This document shows, piece by piece, positions 36,247 through 44,965 of a DNA stretch of 64,000 nucleotides. The DNA lies in the NCBI RefSeq assembly GCF_001431525.1, contig NZ_LDJH01000017.1, positions 62,001 through 126,000 on the forward strand, in the 5' to 3' direction. This DNA is from Stenotrophomonas koreensis. Lineage in GTDB: Bacteria; Pseudomonadota; Gammaproteobacteria; Xanthomonadales; Xanthomonadaceae. The notes beneath the pieces are model-generated. The model was given only the letters and a program-made list of their open reading frames with translations, made no database searches and was not told the DNA's origin. The translations under genes were made by a program, and so were the position numbers. The stretch's first letter is position 1. The number at the start of each line of letters is the position of its first letter.

Positions 36247-38142
36247 TCAGGCATGCTCGCCGCGCAGGCCGCGCACGCAGGCTTCCAGCTCGGCAGCGGT
36301 GCTGCTGGCCGGCAACGCTGCCTGGGCAATGACCTGGATACGTGCACGTAGACGCCGCGGCACCCGCATCCGCCCCAGGCGGCTATCGCGGCGGCTCCAC
36401 ATACTAGCCCACATGCCGCGCAGTGCCATCGGCACCACCGGTACCGGGCGCCGTTGCAGGATCTTTTCCACGCCACTCTTGAACGGGTTGATGTTGCCAT
36501 CGGCGGTGAGCTTGCCTTCCGGGAAGATCAGCACCAGCTCGCCGTTGGCAAGTGCCTGGTCGATGCTGTCAAAGGCGCGCTGCATCAGCGCGGCGTCTTC
36601 CTTCGGGCTGGCAATCGGGATGGCCTTGGCGGTGCGGAAGATCCAGCGCATGAACGGGATGTTGAAGATCCGGTAGTACATGACAAAGCGCACCGGGCGC
36701 GGAATCACCGCCGCCAGGATCAGCGCATCCATGTAGCTGACGTGGTTGCACACCAGCACCGCGGCGCCTTCGTCGGGCACATGCTCCTCGACCCCGGCCA
36801 CGCGCAGGCGGTACAGCGTGCGCACCATCAGCCAGCTGGCAAAGCGCATCGCAAATTCGGGCACGATCGAGAAGATCCAGACTGCCACCAGTGCATTGGC
36901 GATGGCCAGCGCCAGCAGCAGCTGCGGCGCGCTCCAGCCCAGCAGCTGCTGGGTCAGCAGGCCCACGCCGGCGGCGGCGACGATGAAGCCGGAGTTCTGG
37001 ATGTTCAGCGCGGCAAACACGCGCGCCATCTGGTGGTTGGGGGTACGGCTCTGGATCAGCGCAAAAAGCGGCACCACGAACAGGCCGGTGGAAAAGCCGA
37101 TGCCGAGCAGGTCGATGATGATCCGGGTGCTGCCGGGCTGGGCCAGGAAGTCGGCCAGCTGCAGGCCGCCTACCGGTGCCGCGCCCGGGCGGGCGAAGTA
37201 CAGGTCCAGCAGGAAGGCGCTCATGCCGAACGCGCCCAGCGGCACCAGGCCGATTTCCACCGTGCGCCCGGACAGCTTTTCGCACAACAGCGAGCCGGCC
37301 CCGGTGCCGATCGAAAACAGCGCCAGCGCGGCGATGTAGAGCAGGCTGGAATCGGCCACGCCGCCGAGGTTGCGCTCGGCCCAGACCGGCAGCAGCGAGG
37401 TGATGATGGTGCCGAAGAACCAGAACCAGGACACGCCGAGGATGGCGTTGCGCACCGCCAGCTGCTGCTTGGCCAGGCGCAGGGCGCGCAGCGATTCGGG
37501 CAGCGGGTTCCAGCCGATGCGCAGCCCCGGCTCGCCGGCCGGCAGGCGCGGGATCAGCCGCGCCACCAGGTTGCCGGCCACCGCCAGCAGCACGATGGCC
37601 GTGGCTGCCACCACCGGGCCCTGTTCGCCGGCCAGGTAGAAGATCAGCCCGCCGGTGATCATCCCGCACAGGATCGAGATCGAGGTGCCCATCTCGACCA
37701 GACCGTTGCCGCCGGTCAGTTCCTCCGGCTTGAGGATCGCCGGCAACACCGAGTATTTCACCGGGCCGAACAGGGTGGACTGCACCCCGGTGGCAAACAG
37801 TGCCACCAGCAGCAGCGGCAGGTTCTGGCTGACAAAGCCCACCGCCGCCAGCGACATGATGGCGATCTCCATCGCGGTGGTGATCACGATCAGCCGTTGT
37901 TTTTCCAGCTTGTCGGCCACCTGCCCGGCAATGGCCGAGAACAGGAAATACGGGGCAATGAAGATGGCCGGGGCCAAGGTGGCATACAGCCCGCGCTGGT
38001 CCGCATCCAGGCCCAGCCAGAACAGCAGGCCGATGATGGCCTGGCGGTAGACGTTGTCGTTGAAGGCCCCCAGGGCCTGGACGAGGAAATACGGTGCAAA
38101 GCGGCGCTGGCGCAGCAGGGCAAACTGGTTGGGGGCGGACAT
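36247..38142 (-). CDS. LplT-like MFS transporter fused to a PlsC-type acyltransferase
   Basis: 631 residues from the ATG at 38142 (AAGGAG before it). Residues 1-415 are a 12-TM MFS transporter of the lysophospholipid-flipping LplT type (YFLVQALGAFNDNVYRQA, ATGVQSTLFGPVKYSVLP). Residues 430-631 are an acyltransferase with NHVSYMDAL (HX4D) and FPEGKLTADG. Together they would import lysophospholipid and reacylate it. The acyl-ACP synthetase domain found in enteric Aas or in three-part fusions is absent, so the acyl donor must be made elsewhere. Confidence 0.9.
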   Translation of the reverse strand: MSAPNQFALLRQRRFAPYFLVQALGAFNDNVYRQAIIGLLFWLGLDADQRGLYATLAPAIFIAPYFLFSAIAGQVADKLEKQRLIVITTAMEIAIMSLAAVGFVSQNLPLLLVALFATGVQSTLFGPVKYSVLPAILKPEELTGGNGLVEMGTSISILCGMITGGLIFYLAGEQGPVVAATAIVLLAVAGNLVARLIPRLPAGEPGLRIGWNPLPESLRALRLAKQQLAVRNAILGVSWFWFFGTIITSLLPVWAERNLGGVADSSLLYIAALALFSIGTGAGSLLCEKLSGRTVEIGLVPLGAFGMSAFLLDLYFARPGAAPVGGLQLADFLAQPGSTRIIIDLLGIGFSTGLFVVPLFALIQSRTPNHQMARVFAALNIQNSGFIVAAAGVGLLTQQLLGWSAPQLLLALAIANALVAVWIFSIVPEFAMRFASWLMVRTLYRLRVAGVEEHVPDEGAAVLVCNHVSYMDALILAAVIPRPVRFVMYYRIFNIPFMRWIFRTAKAIPIASPKEDAALMQRAFDSIDQALANGELVLIFPEGKLTADGNINPFKSGVEKILQRRPVPVVPMALRGMWASMWSRRDSRLGRMRVPRRLRARIQVIAQAALPASSTAAELEACVRGLRGEHA

Positions 38143-38191
38143 CCATGGCTCCTTCAATAGCGCTGTGAGCCTAGCAGAGCGCCTGCGGTTT

Positions 38192-40438
38192 TTACTGGCT
38201 GGCAACAACGGGTTGCGGCGCTGGCGGTGGCAGCAGGGTGGACAGGCCTGCGGCGGCACCGGCGGCCTGGCGCAGGCGCGGCAGCAGGCGCAGCACCAAC
38301 GCCAGCTGGGTGTGGATCAGCCCCAGGCGTTCGTCCAGCGCGCTGCTGTCCTCCTCCAGTGCCTGCGCCATCGCCCGTTCGTCGCCCTGTGCGGCCGGCA
38401 GGGCCTGCCGGCTGGCCAGTGCCTGGGCAATGCCGGCCAGTGCCTGGTGGATGTACTGTCCGGCCGCCAGTGCCGCCTGGTCCTGCGCCAGGGCCGGCAG
38501 CTGCTCGCGGTGTGCGCCCAGCGCCGAGAGGTGGCCGAGCAGGGTGTTGGACAGGGCCAGGAAGCGGAAGCCGGCATCCAGGTTGGGGCGTACCCGCGGC
38601 GGTTCGCGCAGCATGTTGCCCAGTGCTACCGACAGCGCGGCATCGGCGTTGTGCATGTCGCGCCGGGCGATCCGCCAGGGCAGGTCGTCGCGCTTGCCGT
38701 CGCGGTATTGCAGCAGCACCTGTTCCAGGTAGCGCGAGGCGGTGGCGGCGACATTGCCCATCACCGCATGCAGGCGCCGGCCCTGCCAGTCCGGCAGGAT
38801 CCACAGCGAGGCGGCGGCGGCAATCACGCAGCCGATGACGGTATCGAGCAGGCGCGCGCCGATCAGCACGAAGCCATCGCCAAGCAGGTTGAAGCAGGTC
38901 AGCGCCATCAGGGTGATGCCGGCGGTGGCGGCGATGTAGCGGTCATTGCGGCAGATGAAGAACAGCAGCGCGCCGGCAAAGGCGATCAGCAGCTGGCCGG
39001 GCATGGCCGGGAACAGCTGCAGCAGCGCCCAGGTGGCGAGCAGGCCGGCCACCGTGCCGACGATGCGCTGGACCAGGCGCAGGCGGGTGGCGCCAAAGTG
39101 CGGCCGGCACACGAACACCGTGGTCAGCAGGATCCAGTAGCCATTGGCGGCGTTGAGCAGGTGCATCAGCGCATAGCCGGCCACCAGTGCCAGTGCGATG
39201 CGCACGCCATGCCGGAACAGCACCGAGGTCGGGGTCAGCTGCTGGCGCAGGCGCCGGCCCATCTCCAGCAGGGTGCGCGGGTTGGAATCGCGCAGCCGGG
39301 TATCCATCCCGTCCAGGGTGCTGTCATTGAGGTTGGCGGCGGCCAGCTGGCGCTCGATCGCACCGAGGTTGCGCCGCAGCAGGCGCAGCGCGCCCAGCAG
39401 CGGGGTCCACTGCGGGTTGTTGCGGGTGTGCAGCCAGTCCAGCGCACCGTCCAGGTCGTCCAGCGCCGCGGCCAGGCGCGGTGCATGGGTGTAGGCCTGG
39501 CGCAGCCGCACCGCCTCGCCCAGTGCCTGGCAGGCCTTGCCCTCCAGTACCAGCACGCGGTTGGCGCGGTACAGCACATCGGAATGGAAGAAGGCCGCGC
39601 TCAGGTCGGCATACGGGTAGTGCGAGGAGCTGGCGCGCTCGTGGAAATCCTGCGCCATGTAGTACAGCCGCAGATACAGGCCCGAGCGCACCCCCGGCCG
39701 GCCGGAGCGGCCGAAACGGGCGAGGATGGCGTTCTTGGCGGTGTTCAGTGCCGCGACCACGCGCCCGTTCTGCTCGGCCAGCGCCAGCTGCATCGCGGCA
39801 TGGTCGGCATCGTGCACCGGCTCGAACATCGCCGCTTTCAGGCGCAGGTAATGGCCCAGCTCGCCATACAGCCGGGCCAGTGCCTCGCGCACCGGGCGGT
39901 TGGCAAACAGCGCCGTCCACACGATCGACAGCAACCCGTAGCCGGCTGCCCCTGCGAGCAGGTGGCCGACCTCGTGCCAGGCCGGCGCGGGCGCCGTATT
40001 GGCGGGCAGCTGGTCCAGCGCGATCATCGCGTACAGTGCCAGGGTCACCGTGGCCTGGCCGATCGAGCCGTAACGCTCGCCCAGCGCGCCGAGCAGGGTC
40101 AGCGCGAAGGCCGCCAGCGCCAGCCCGGTGATCAGCAGCAGCGGGTACGGGAACAGCGCCACCACCGCCGCGCCGGCCAGCGCGAAGCAGGCCAGCGACA
40201 GCGCCACCGCCTTGCTGCGCCCCCACCAGTTGTCATCGGTTTCGGCAATCGCGCTGGCGATGATGCCCAGGAACAGGCCGGGAATCGCGCCGATCTGCCC
40301 GCCGTACCAGCCATAGGCAATGGCCGCGGCCAGCGCCGTGCTCACGCGCAGGCCGTAGCTGGATTTTTCATGCGCCCACAGGCGCCCCAGGCGGGAGAGT
40401 TGGCCGGGCATGGCAGCAATGCTCGAAGGTGGGGTCAT
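38192..40438 (-). CDS. FUSC family YccS-like membrane protein
   Basis: 748 residues: N-terminal TM bundle (LRVSTALAAAIAYGWYGG, LGIIASAIAETDDNWWGRSK), a cytoplasmic helix-rich middle, a second TM bundle (FRHGVRIALALVAGYALMHLL, YWILLTTVFVCRPHFGATR) and a C-terminal helical domain. This is the YccS layout within the fusaric-acid-resistance/aromatic-acid-exporter superfamily. The substrate is unknown. No membrane-fusion protein gene lies next to it. Confidence 0.88.
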   Translation of the reverse strand: MTPPSSIAAMPGQLSRLGRLWAHEKSSYGLRVSTALAAAIAYGWYGGQIGAIPGLFLGIIASAIAETDDNWWGRSKAVALSLACFALAGAAVVALFPYPLLLITGLALAAFALTLLGALGERYGSIGQATVTLALYAMIALDQLPANTAPAPAWHEVGHLLAGAAGYGLLSIVWTALFANRPVREALARLYGELGHYLRLKAAMFEPVHDADHAAMQLALAEQNGRVVAALNTAKNAILARFGRSGRPGVRSGLYLRLYYMAQDFHERASSSHYPYADLSAAFFHSDVLYRANRVLVLEGKACQALGEAVRLRQAYTHAPRLAAALDDLDGALDWLHTRNNPQWTPLLGALRLLRRNLGAIERQLAAANLNDSTLDGMDTRLRDSNPRTLLEMGRRLRQQLTPTSVLFRHGVRIALALVAGYALMHLLNAANGYWILLTTVFVCRPHFGATRLRLVQRIVGTVAGLLATWALLQLFPAMPGQLLIAFAGALLFFICRNDRYIAATAGITLMALTCFNLLGDGFVLIGARLLDTVIGCVIAAAASLWILPDWQGRRLHAVMGNVAATASRYLEQVLLQYRDGKRDDLPWRIARRDMHNADAALSVALGNMLREPPRVRPNLDAGFRFLALSNTLLGHLSALGAHREQLPALAQDQAALAAGQYIHQALAGIAQALASRQALPAAQGDERAMAQALEEDSSALDERLGLIHTQLALVLRLLPRLRQAAGAAAGLSTLLPPPAPQPVVASQ

Positions 40439-40524
40439 TATCCGCGCCGCCGGTGGCGCGCAGGTTGCAGTGCGCGCGGCTGGCTGCCGGCCGCTGGCGG
40501 CTCAGCCGGTGGCCGGGCCGGCAC

Positions 40525-40704
40525 TCAGGCCAGCTTGTCGAAGATCACCCACAGCGCCACGCCCAGGGTGCTGAAGGCAAAGATCATCCCGCCAAAACCA
40601 CTGATCGCGCTGCGTTCCTTCTTCAGTACAAAGCGCAGCCAACCGATGACCAGGGATGGAATCAACAGCAGTACCGCTACCAGTACCCACGCATATTCGG
40701 GCAT
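40525..40704 (-). CDS. Small two-helix membrane protein
   Basis: 59 residues (MPEYAWVLVAVLLLIPSLVI start), with two TM helices around WLRFVLKKERSA and ending VIFDKLA. I chose the ATG at 40704 because GGAG precedes it by six bases; an in-frame ATG at 40716 is less likely. I do not recognise a family; it may be a conserved hypothetical of Xanthomonadaceae. Length and helix pattern support a real gene. Confidence 0.65.
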   Translation of the reverse strand: MPEYAWVLVAVLLLIPSLVIGWLRFVLKKERSAISGFGGMIFAFSTLGVALWVIFDKLA

Positions 40705-40904
40705 CTCTTTCTCCATGCAATCCTGCCAATGCTGGCGGTTGCCACATGGTGGCCGATCCGGCCGCGCGCTGCATTGATTGGTGACAAAACCTGGCCGGCG
40801 TCGGTGATACCTGCATGGCCCTGGCGGGCATCAGTACCGTTGCGCGGCGTGCGGTATGGCACGCCGTGCGGCGGTTGGCCTGCACCTTGTTTGCAAGTAC
40901 CGGC

Positions 40905-41792
40905 TCAGCGCAGGTAGCGCGCAAACCAGGCCAGCGTGCGCTCCCAGGCCAGCTTCGCCGCCGCCTCGTCATAGCGCGGGGTGGAATCGTTGTGGAAGCC
41001 GTGGTTCGTGCCCGGGTAGATGTGCGCCTCGTACACCTTGCCGTTGGCTTTCAGCGCGGCCTCGTACGCCGGCCAGGTGGCGTTGACGCGCTCATCGGTT
41101 TGCGCAAAGTGCAGCAGCAGCGGCGCCTGGATCTTCGGCACATCGGCCGGGTCGGCCTGGCGGCCATAGAACGGCACCGCGGCGGCCAGCTCGGGGTAGG
41201 CCACGGCCGCGGCATTGCACACACCACCGCCATAGCAGAAGCCGGTGATGCCGACCTTGCCGGTGGTGCGGCCCTCGGCCAGCAGGTAGTCGATGGCGGC
41301 GAAGAAGTCGTTCATCAGCCTGGCCGGATCGACCTGCGCCTGCAGCTCGCGGCCACGGTCGTCATTGCCCGGATAACCGCCCACCGAGCTCAGCCCGTCC
41401 GGCGCCAGTGCGAGGTAACCGGCCTTGGCCACACGCCGCGCCACATCCTCGATGTAGGGGTTCAGGCCGCGGTTCTCGTGCACCACCACCACGCCGGGCA
41501 GCGGGCCATCGGCCTTTGCCGGGCGCACCTGGTAGGCGCGCACCTGGCCGTGGCCATTGGGCGAGGGGTAGGTGATGTACTCGGCGACGATGTCCGGGTC
41601 GGTGAAGCTCACCTGCGCGGCCAGCGCGTAATCCGGGCTCAGTGCCGCCAGAATGCCCACCGCGGTCAGGCTGCCCACCGCATAGGTGGCCGCGCGCTCA
41701 AGGAAATCCCGGCGGCTCAGCTTGCCGTGGACGTAACCGTCATACAGCTCCAGCAACTCAGGCGCGAAATCCTTGGCGGTCAGTCGGGGCAT
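40905..41792 (-). CDS. Tat-exported dienelactone hydrolase family protein
   Basis: 295 residues. A twin-arginine start (KLSRRDFLERAA) and hydrophobic stretch predict Tat export. The alpha/beta hydrolase has a Cys nucleophile in ITGFCYGGGVCN, Asp in FAQTDERVN and His in GTNHGFHND, the DLH catalytic triad, with VVVHENRGLNPYIEDVARR near the oxyanion. Homologues are called dienelactone hydrolases or carboxymethylenebutenolidases but most substrates are unknown. The IS3 element begins 50 bases beyond its start. Confidence 0.9.
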   Translation of the reverse strand: MPRLTAKDFAPELLELYDGYVHGKLSRRDFLERAATYAVGSLTAVGILAALSPDYALAAQVSFTDPDIVAEYITYPSPNGHGQVRAYQVRPAKADGPLPGVVVVHENRGLNPYIEDVARRVAKAGYLALAPDGLSSVGGYPGNDDRGRELQAQVDPARLMNDFFAAIDYLLAEGRTTGKVGITGFCYGGGVCNAAAVAYPELAAAVPFYGRQADPADVPKIQAPLLLHFAQTDERVNATWPAYEAALKANGKVYEAHIYPGTNHGFHNDSTPRYDEAAAKLAWERTLAWFARYLR

Positions 41793-41850
41793 GGGGAGCT
41801 CTCCGGGTGGGATGGGGAGAAGCTAACAGAGGCGTGTGCGCGGATGGGTT

Positions 41851-42711
41851 CTACCCCGAAATCACGGACTGTTTGGAAAGGGCTGAAAACTTCTGATCCT
41901 GTTTGACCCGTCGCCGTCGCATCCTGGGGTTGTGGCGGCGCTCGATGTATTCGAACACATCGGACCGGGCGGCATCGAGTGTGGGATACGTTGTGCGATA
42001 GATCCGCTCGCGCTTGAGCAATCCGAAAAAGCCCTCGCAGGCTGCATTGTCGCCACAATGCCCCACCGCACTCATCGAGCAGAGCAGGCCGTTGGCGGCC
42101 AGGTAGTCCTGGTAATCACCGCTACGAAATTGGCTGCCTCGATCGGAATGCAGGATCAGCGGATGCTGCTCCTGACGCTGCCAAACCGCCATCTGCACGG
42201 CCCTGATCACCATCTGCCGGTCCTGGCGGTGGTGCATGGACCAACCCACAATGCGCTGGTCAAACAGGTCCAGCACGACGCACAGATACAGCTTGGCCTG
42301 CTGGGTCTTGATCTCGGTGATGTCGGTCACCCACTTGGTTTCCGGCTCCAGGGCGCTGAAATCACGCTCCAGCAGGTTGCGCACGCCCGGCGGCGTCAGT
42401 GTCGGTTGAGCGCGCTGGCCACGCCGTTTCGGGCGTGGCCAGCCCTGCAGGCCCGCTGCCGCCATCAATCGGGCAACCCGATTTCGACTGGCCGTCAGCC
42501 CTTCCTCGACCAGAGCTTCCTGCATGCGGCCGGCCCCCAGCGTGCCCCGGCTGTCCTGATGCAGCGCATGGATACGGCTCAGCAAGCGCTCGTTGTCGCG
42601 CTGGCGGGCACTGGGCAGTCGCTTGCTCCAGTCGTAGTAGCCACTGGTCGATACCCGCAGGCAGCGGCACATCAGGCGAATCGGAAACTCATCGCGGCAA
42701 CGTTCGATCAC
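41851..42711 (-). CDS. IS3 transposase OrfB (DDE integrase core)
   Basis: 286 residues from a GTG at 42711, but normally made as an OrfAB fusion. The DDE triad is visible: Asp in WVTDITEI, Asp in [10 protein letters not shown], Glu in [13 protein letters not shown]-terminal HTH_21-like region includes YYDWSKR and the R/K-rich PRPKRRGQ. The frame is open upstream through the end of orfA. Confidence 0.93.
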   Translation of the reverse strand: MIERCRDEFPIRLMCRCLRVSTSGYYDWSKRLPSARQRDNERLLSRIHALHQDSRGTLGAGRMQEALVEEGLTASRNRVARLMAAAGLQGWPRPKRRGQRAQPTLTPPGVRNLLERDFSALEPETKWVTDITEIKTQQAKLYLCVVLDLFDQRIVGWSMHHRQDRQMVIRAVQMAVWQRQEQHPLILHSDRGSQFRSGDYQDYLAANGLLCSMSAVGHCGDNAACEGFFGLLKRERIYRTTYPTLDAARSDVFEYIERRHNPRMRRRRVKQDQKFSALSKQSVISG

Positions 42712-42719
42712 CTGATACC

Positions 42720-43007
42720 TCAGGATGATGCCTTGGCAAAGAACGTCGCCGCTTCTCGCAAAAAATCCCGCTCCTTGGTGATCCTGGCCAACTCGCGCTT
42801 GAGCCGGGCAACCTCCTCGTCACGCGGGCTCCCGGTACCCGCAAAGGCGGCTTTCCCCACCGTCTCCGCCTCCCGCTTCCAGCGGGTCAGCAGACTGTCG
42901 CGGATGCCCAGCTCACGGGCCACCTGGGCGCAGCTGACACCGGGCCGACTGGCTTGCTCCACCGCGCCACGCTTGAACTCGGCACTGAACTTGCGACGCT
43001 TTGACAT
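42720..43007 (-). CDS. IS3 transposase OrfA (HTH, DNA-binding)
   Basis: 95 residues starting [19 protein letters not shown], with the HTH of the IS3 transposase_8 family and a leucine-zipper-like helix ([20 protein letters not shown]). The heptamer T-TTT-TTG occurs in its 3' part (GAT TTT TTG CGA), a classic X-XXY-YYZ slippery site. Slipping back one base reads GCG AGA AGC ... with no stop into orfB, so an OrfAB fusion by programmed -1 frameshifting is expected. Confidence 0.92.
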   Translation of the reverse strand: MSKRRKFSAEFKRGAVEQASRPGVSCAQVARELGIRDSLLTRWKREAETVGKAAFAGTGSPRDEEVARLKRELARITKERDFLREAATFFAKASS

Positions 43008-43171
43008 GAACACTCCTCATGGCCTCGATCGGCCTTCTTGTAAGTGTCCGTGAAAACGGGGGTGAACCCCTGGAAACAAACCCTCGATAGGGCGGCCACT
43101 CTCCAGGAGGCAACATGCTTTCAAGCTTGCTCCACTCTCGGATCAACGGGGTCAGGTTGAAGTTACTGCCA

Positions 43172-43204
43172 TAAAAACGGGGCGCCCAATGGGCGCCCCG
43201 TCTT
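43172..43204 (-). terminator. Intrinsic terminator of purD
   Basis: On the minus strand ACGGGGCGCCC faces GGGCGCCCCGT with a 3-base loop and a T5 run, about 30 bases after the purD stop. It lies between purD and the IS element. Confidence 0.88.
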
Positions 43205-43234
43205 GTCTTCCAGCAATGTCCCGCGCTCCCGCTG

Positions 43235-44539
43235 TTACGCCTGCTGCTCGCGCGCAATCGCGCGCCAGCCGATATCCAAGCGGTGAAACTCGTTGGCCCA
43301 GTTGACCTTGGCCACACCGGCATAGGCATTGGCCTGGGCGTCGGCCACCGAGGAGCCAAGGGCAGCAACGCAGAGCACGCGGCCGCCGGCACTGATGATG
43401 TTGCCATCGGCATCCTGTGCGGTGCCGGCGTGGAAGACCTTGGCGCCGCCGTGCTGGATATCGCCCAGGTCGCTGTCCAGGCCGGTGATGACATCGCCGG
43501 TGATCGGGCTTTCCGGGTACGGTTTGGCGGCCATGACCACGCCCAGGCTGGGGCGTTCATCCCACTGGGCGGTGGTGGTGGCGAGCTTGCCGTCGATCGC
43601 GGCTTCGATGAGGTCGACCAGGTCGGAGGTCAGGCGCAGCATCACCGGCTGGGTTTCCGGGTCGCCGAAGCGGACGTTGAATTCGATGACCTTGGGCGCG
43701 CCGGCCGCATCAATCATCAGCCCGGCATACAGGAAGCCGGTGAACGGTACGCCGTCCTTGATCATGCCCTGCACGGTCGGGTTGACCACCTCGCGCATCA
43801 CGCGCGCATGCACTTCCGGGGTGACGACCGGGGCCGGGGAGTAGGCGCCCATGCCGCCGGTGTTGGGGCCGGTGTCGCCATCGCCCACGCGCTTGTGGTC
43901 CTGGCTGGTGGCCATCGGCAGGGCGGTGGTGCCATCGACCATGGAGATGAAGCTGGCTTCTTCGCCCTCGAGGAATTCCTCGATGACCACGCGGGCGCCG
44001 GCATCGCCGAAGGCATTGCCGCTGAGCATGTCGCGCACGGCGTCCTCGGCCTCGGCCAGGGTCATCGCCACGATCACGCCCTTGCCGGCGGCCAGGCCGT
44101 CGGCCTTGATCACGATCGGGGCGCCCTTCTCACGCACGTAGGCCAGCGCGGCGTCCACATCCGTGTGCACGGCGTAGAACGCGGTCGGGATGCCGTGGCG
44201 GGCGAGGAAATCCTTGGCGAACGCCTTGCTGCCTTCCAGCTGGGCGGCGGCGGCGGTCGGCCCGAAGATACGCAAGCCGGCGGCACGGAAGGCATCGACC
44301 ACGCCCAGCACCAGCGGCACTTCCGGGCCGACCACGGTCAGGCCGACGCCTTCATCGATGGCCAGCTTGAGCAGGCCGTCGATGTCGCTGACCTTGACCG
44401 CGACGTTGCGGCACCTGGGCTCCAACGCGGTGCCGGCGTTGCCGGGGGCGACCAGCACCTCGCTGACGCGGGCGGACTGGGCCAGCTTCCAGGCCAGGGC
44501 GTGCTCGCGGCCGCCGGAACCGATGACAAGGATCTTCAT
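43235..44539 (-). CDS. purD: Phosphoribosylamine-glycine ligase (GARS)
   Basis: Second step of purine synthesis: phosphoribosylamine plus glycine plus ATP to GAR. 434 residues, ATP-grasp: KILVIGSGGREHALAWKL, LVVIKADGLAAGKGV-like segment (IVIKADGLAAGKGVIV), LEGEEASFISMVDG, VIEFNVRFGDPETQ. It is the last gene of a minus-strand run with purH and two lipoprotein genes between. A terminator follows. Confidence 0.97.
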   Translation of the reverse strand: MKILVIGSGGREHALAWKLAQSARVSEVLVAPGNAGTALEPRCRNVAVKVSDIDGLLKLAIDEGVGLTVVGPEVPLVLGVVDAFRAAGLRIFGPTAAAAQLEGSKAFAKDFLARHGIPTAFYAVHTDVDAALAYVREKGAPIVIKADGLAAGKGVIVAMTLAEAEDAVRDMLSGNAFGDAGARVVIEEFLEGEEASFISMVDGTTALPMATSQDHKRVGDGDTGPNTGGMGAYSPAPVVTPEVHARVMREVVNPTVQGMIKDGVPFTGFLYAGLMIDAAGAPKVIEFNVRFGDPETQPVMLRLTSDLVDLIEAAIDGKLATTTAQWDERPSLGVVMAAKPYPESPITGDVITGLDSDLGDIQHGGAKVFHAGTAQDADGNIISAGGRVLCVAALGSSVADAQANAYAGVAKVNWANEFHRLDIGWRAIAREQQA

Positions 44540-44560
44540 GGGGGATGTGTCCGTAACAGG

Positions 44561-44965
44561 TCAGGAAGTGGGGCAGGTGTCAGCCGGCAGCCTGGCTTCG
44601 AAGAACAGGGCGCCATCGGCATCGACGAAGCGCCGGCGCACGCTGCCGCCGGCATCCAGGTAGGGCTTCAGCGCCGGGCTGTCGCACAGCTCGGTCATCG
44701 CTTCGGTTTCGTCGGCTTCCAGCGCATCGCGCAGGTGCGGTTTGGCATCGAGCTGGGCGACGCGGGCCTCGGCAAAGCGGATTTCCAGCACCAAGTCGGC
44801 GCCGCCGGCAAATGCCCGCTCGGTGACCAGGCCATCGCGATAGGGCGCCGGCAGGGCGGCATTGCTGGCGGCAATGGCCGCCTCGCGCGCCTGGCCCAGG
44901 CCGTTGCCCTGGCAGGCGGCGAGCAGGGGCAGCAAGGCAAGCAGTGGCAACAGGCGAGGGCTCAT
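44561..44965 (-). CDS. Small lipoprotein between purH and purD
   Basis: 134 residues from the ATG at 44965 (ATGA overlap with the upstream lipoprotein gene). Signal peptide with lipobox LLAAC (Cys18). The mature region is mainly helical (EAAIAASNAALPAPYRDGLV) with a Cys at LCDSP and one near the end. No family recognised. It is tightly packed between purH and purD in one apparent operon but no link to purines is visible. Confidence 0.72.
   Translation of the reverse strand: MSPRLLPLLALLPLLAACQGNGLGQAREAAIAASNAALPAPYRDGLVTERAFAGGADLVLEIRFAEARVAQLDAKPHLRDALEADETEAMTELCDSPALKPYLDAGGSVRRRFVDADGALFFEARLPADTCPTS

Larger units (their letters stand above)
41846..43069 (-). mobile_element. IS3-family insertion sequence, about 1.22 kb
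   Basis: Two overlapping-frame ORFs (orfA, orfB) lie between imperfect terminal repeats of about 24 bp: GGGTTCTACCCCGAAATCAC at the left end and, inverted, GGGTTCACCCCCGTTTTCAC at the right, both followed by GGAC. The orfB stop lies inside the left repeat. I could not see a clear target duplication. It sits between the dienelactone hydrolase gene and purD and looks intact, so possibly active. Confidence 0.88.

Noticed and set aside
38054-40777. 907-codon plus-strand open frame opposite the FUSC gene
   Set aside because: It is antisense to a well-supported gene, is rich in Arg, Gly and Gln without domain motifs, and is the usual by-product of GC-rich codon bias. Similar long antisense frames at 26401-28716, 44944-47598 and 60016-62601 were rejected for the same reason.
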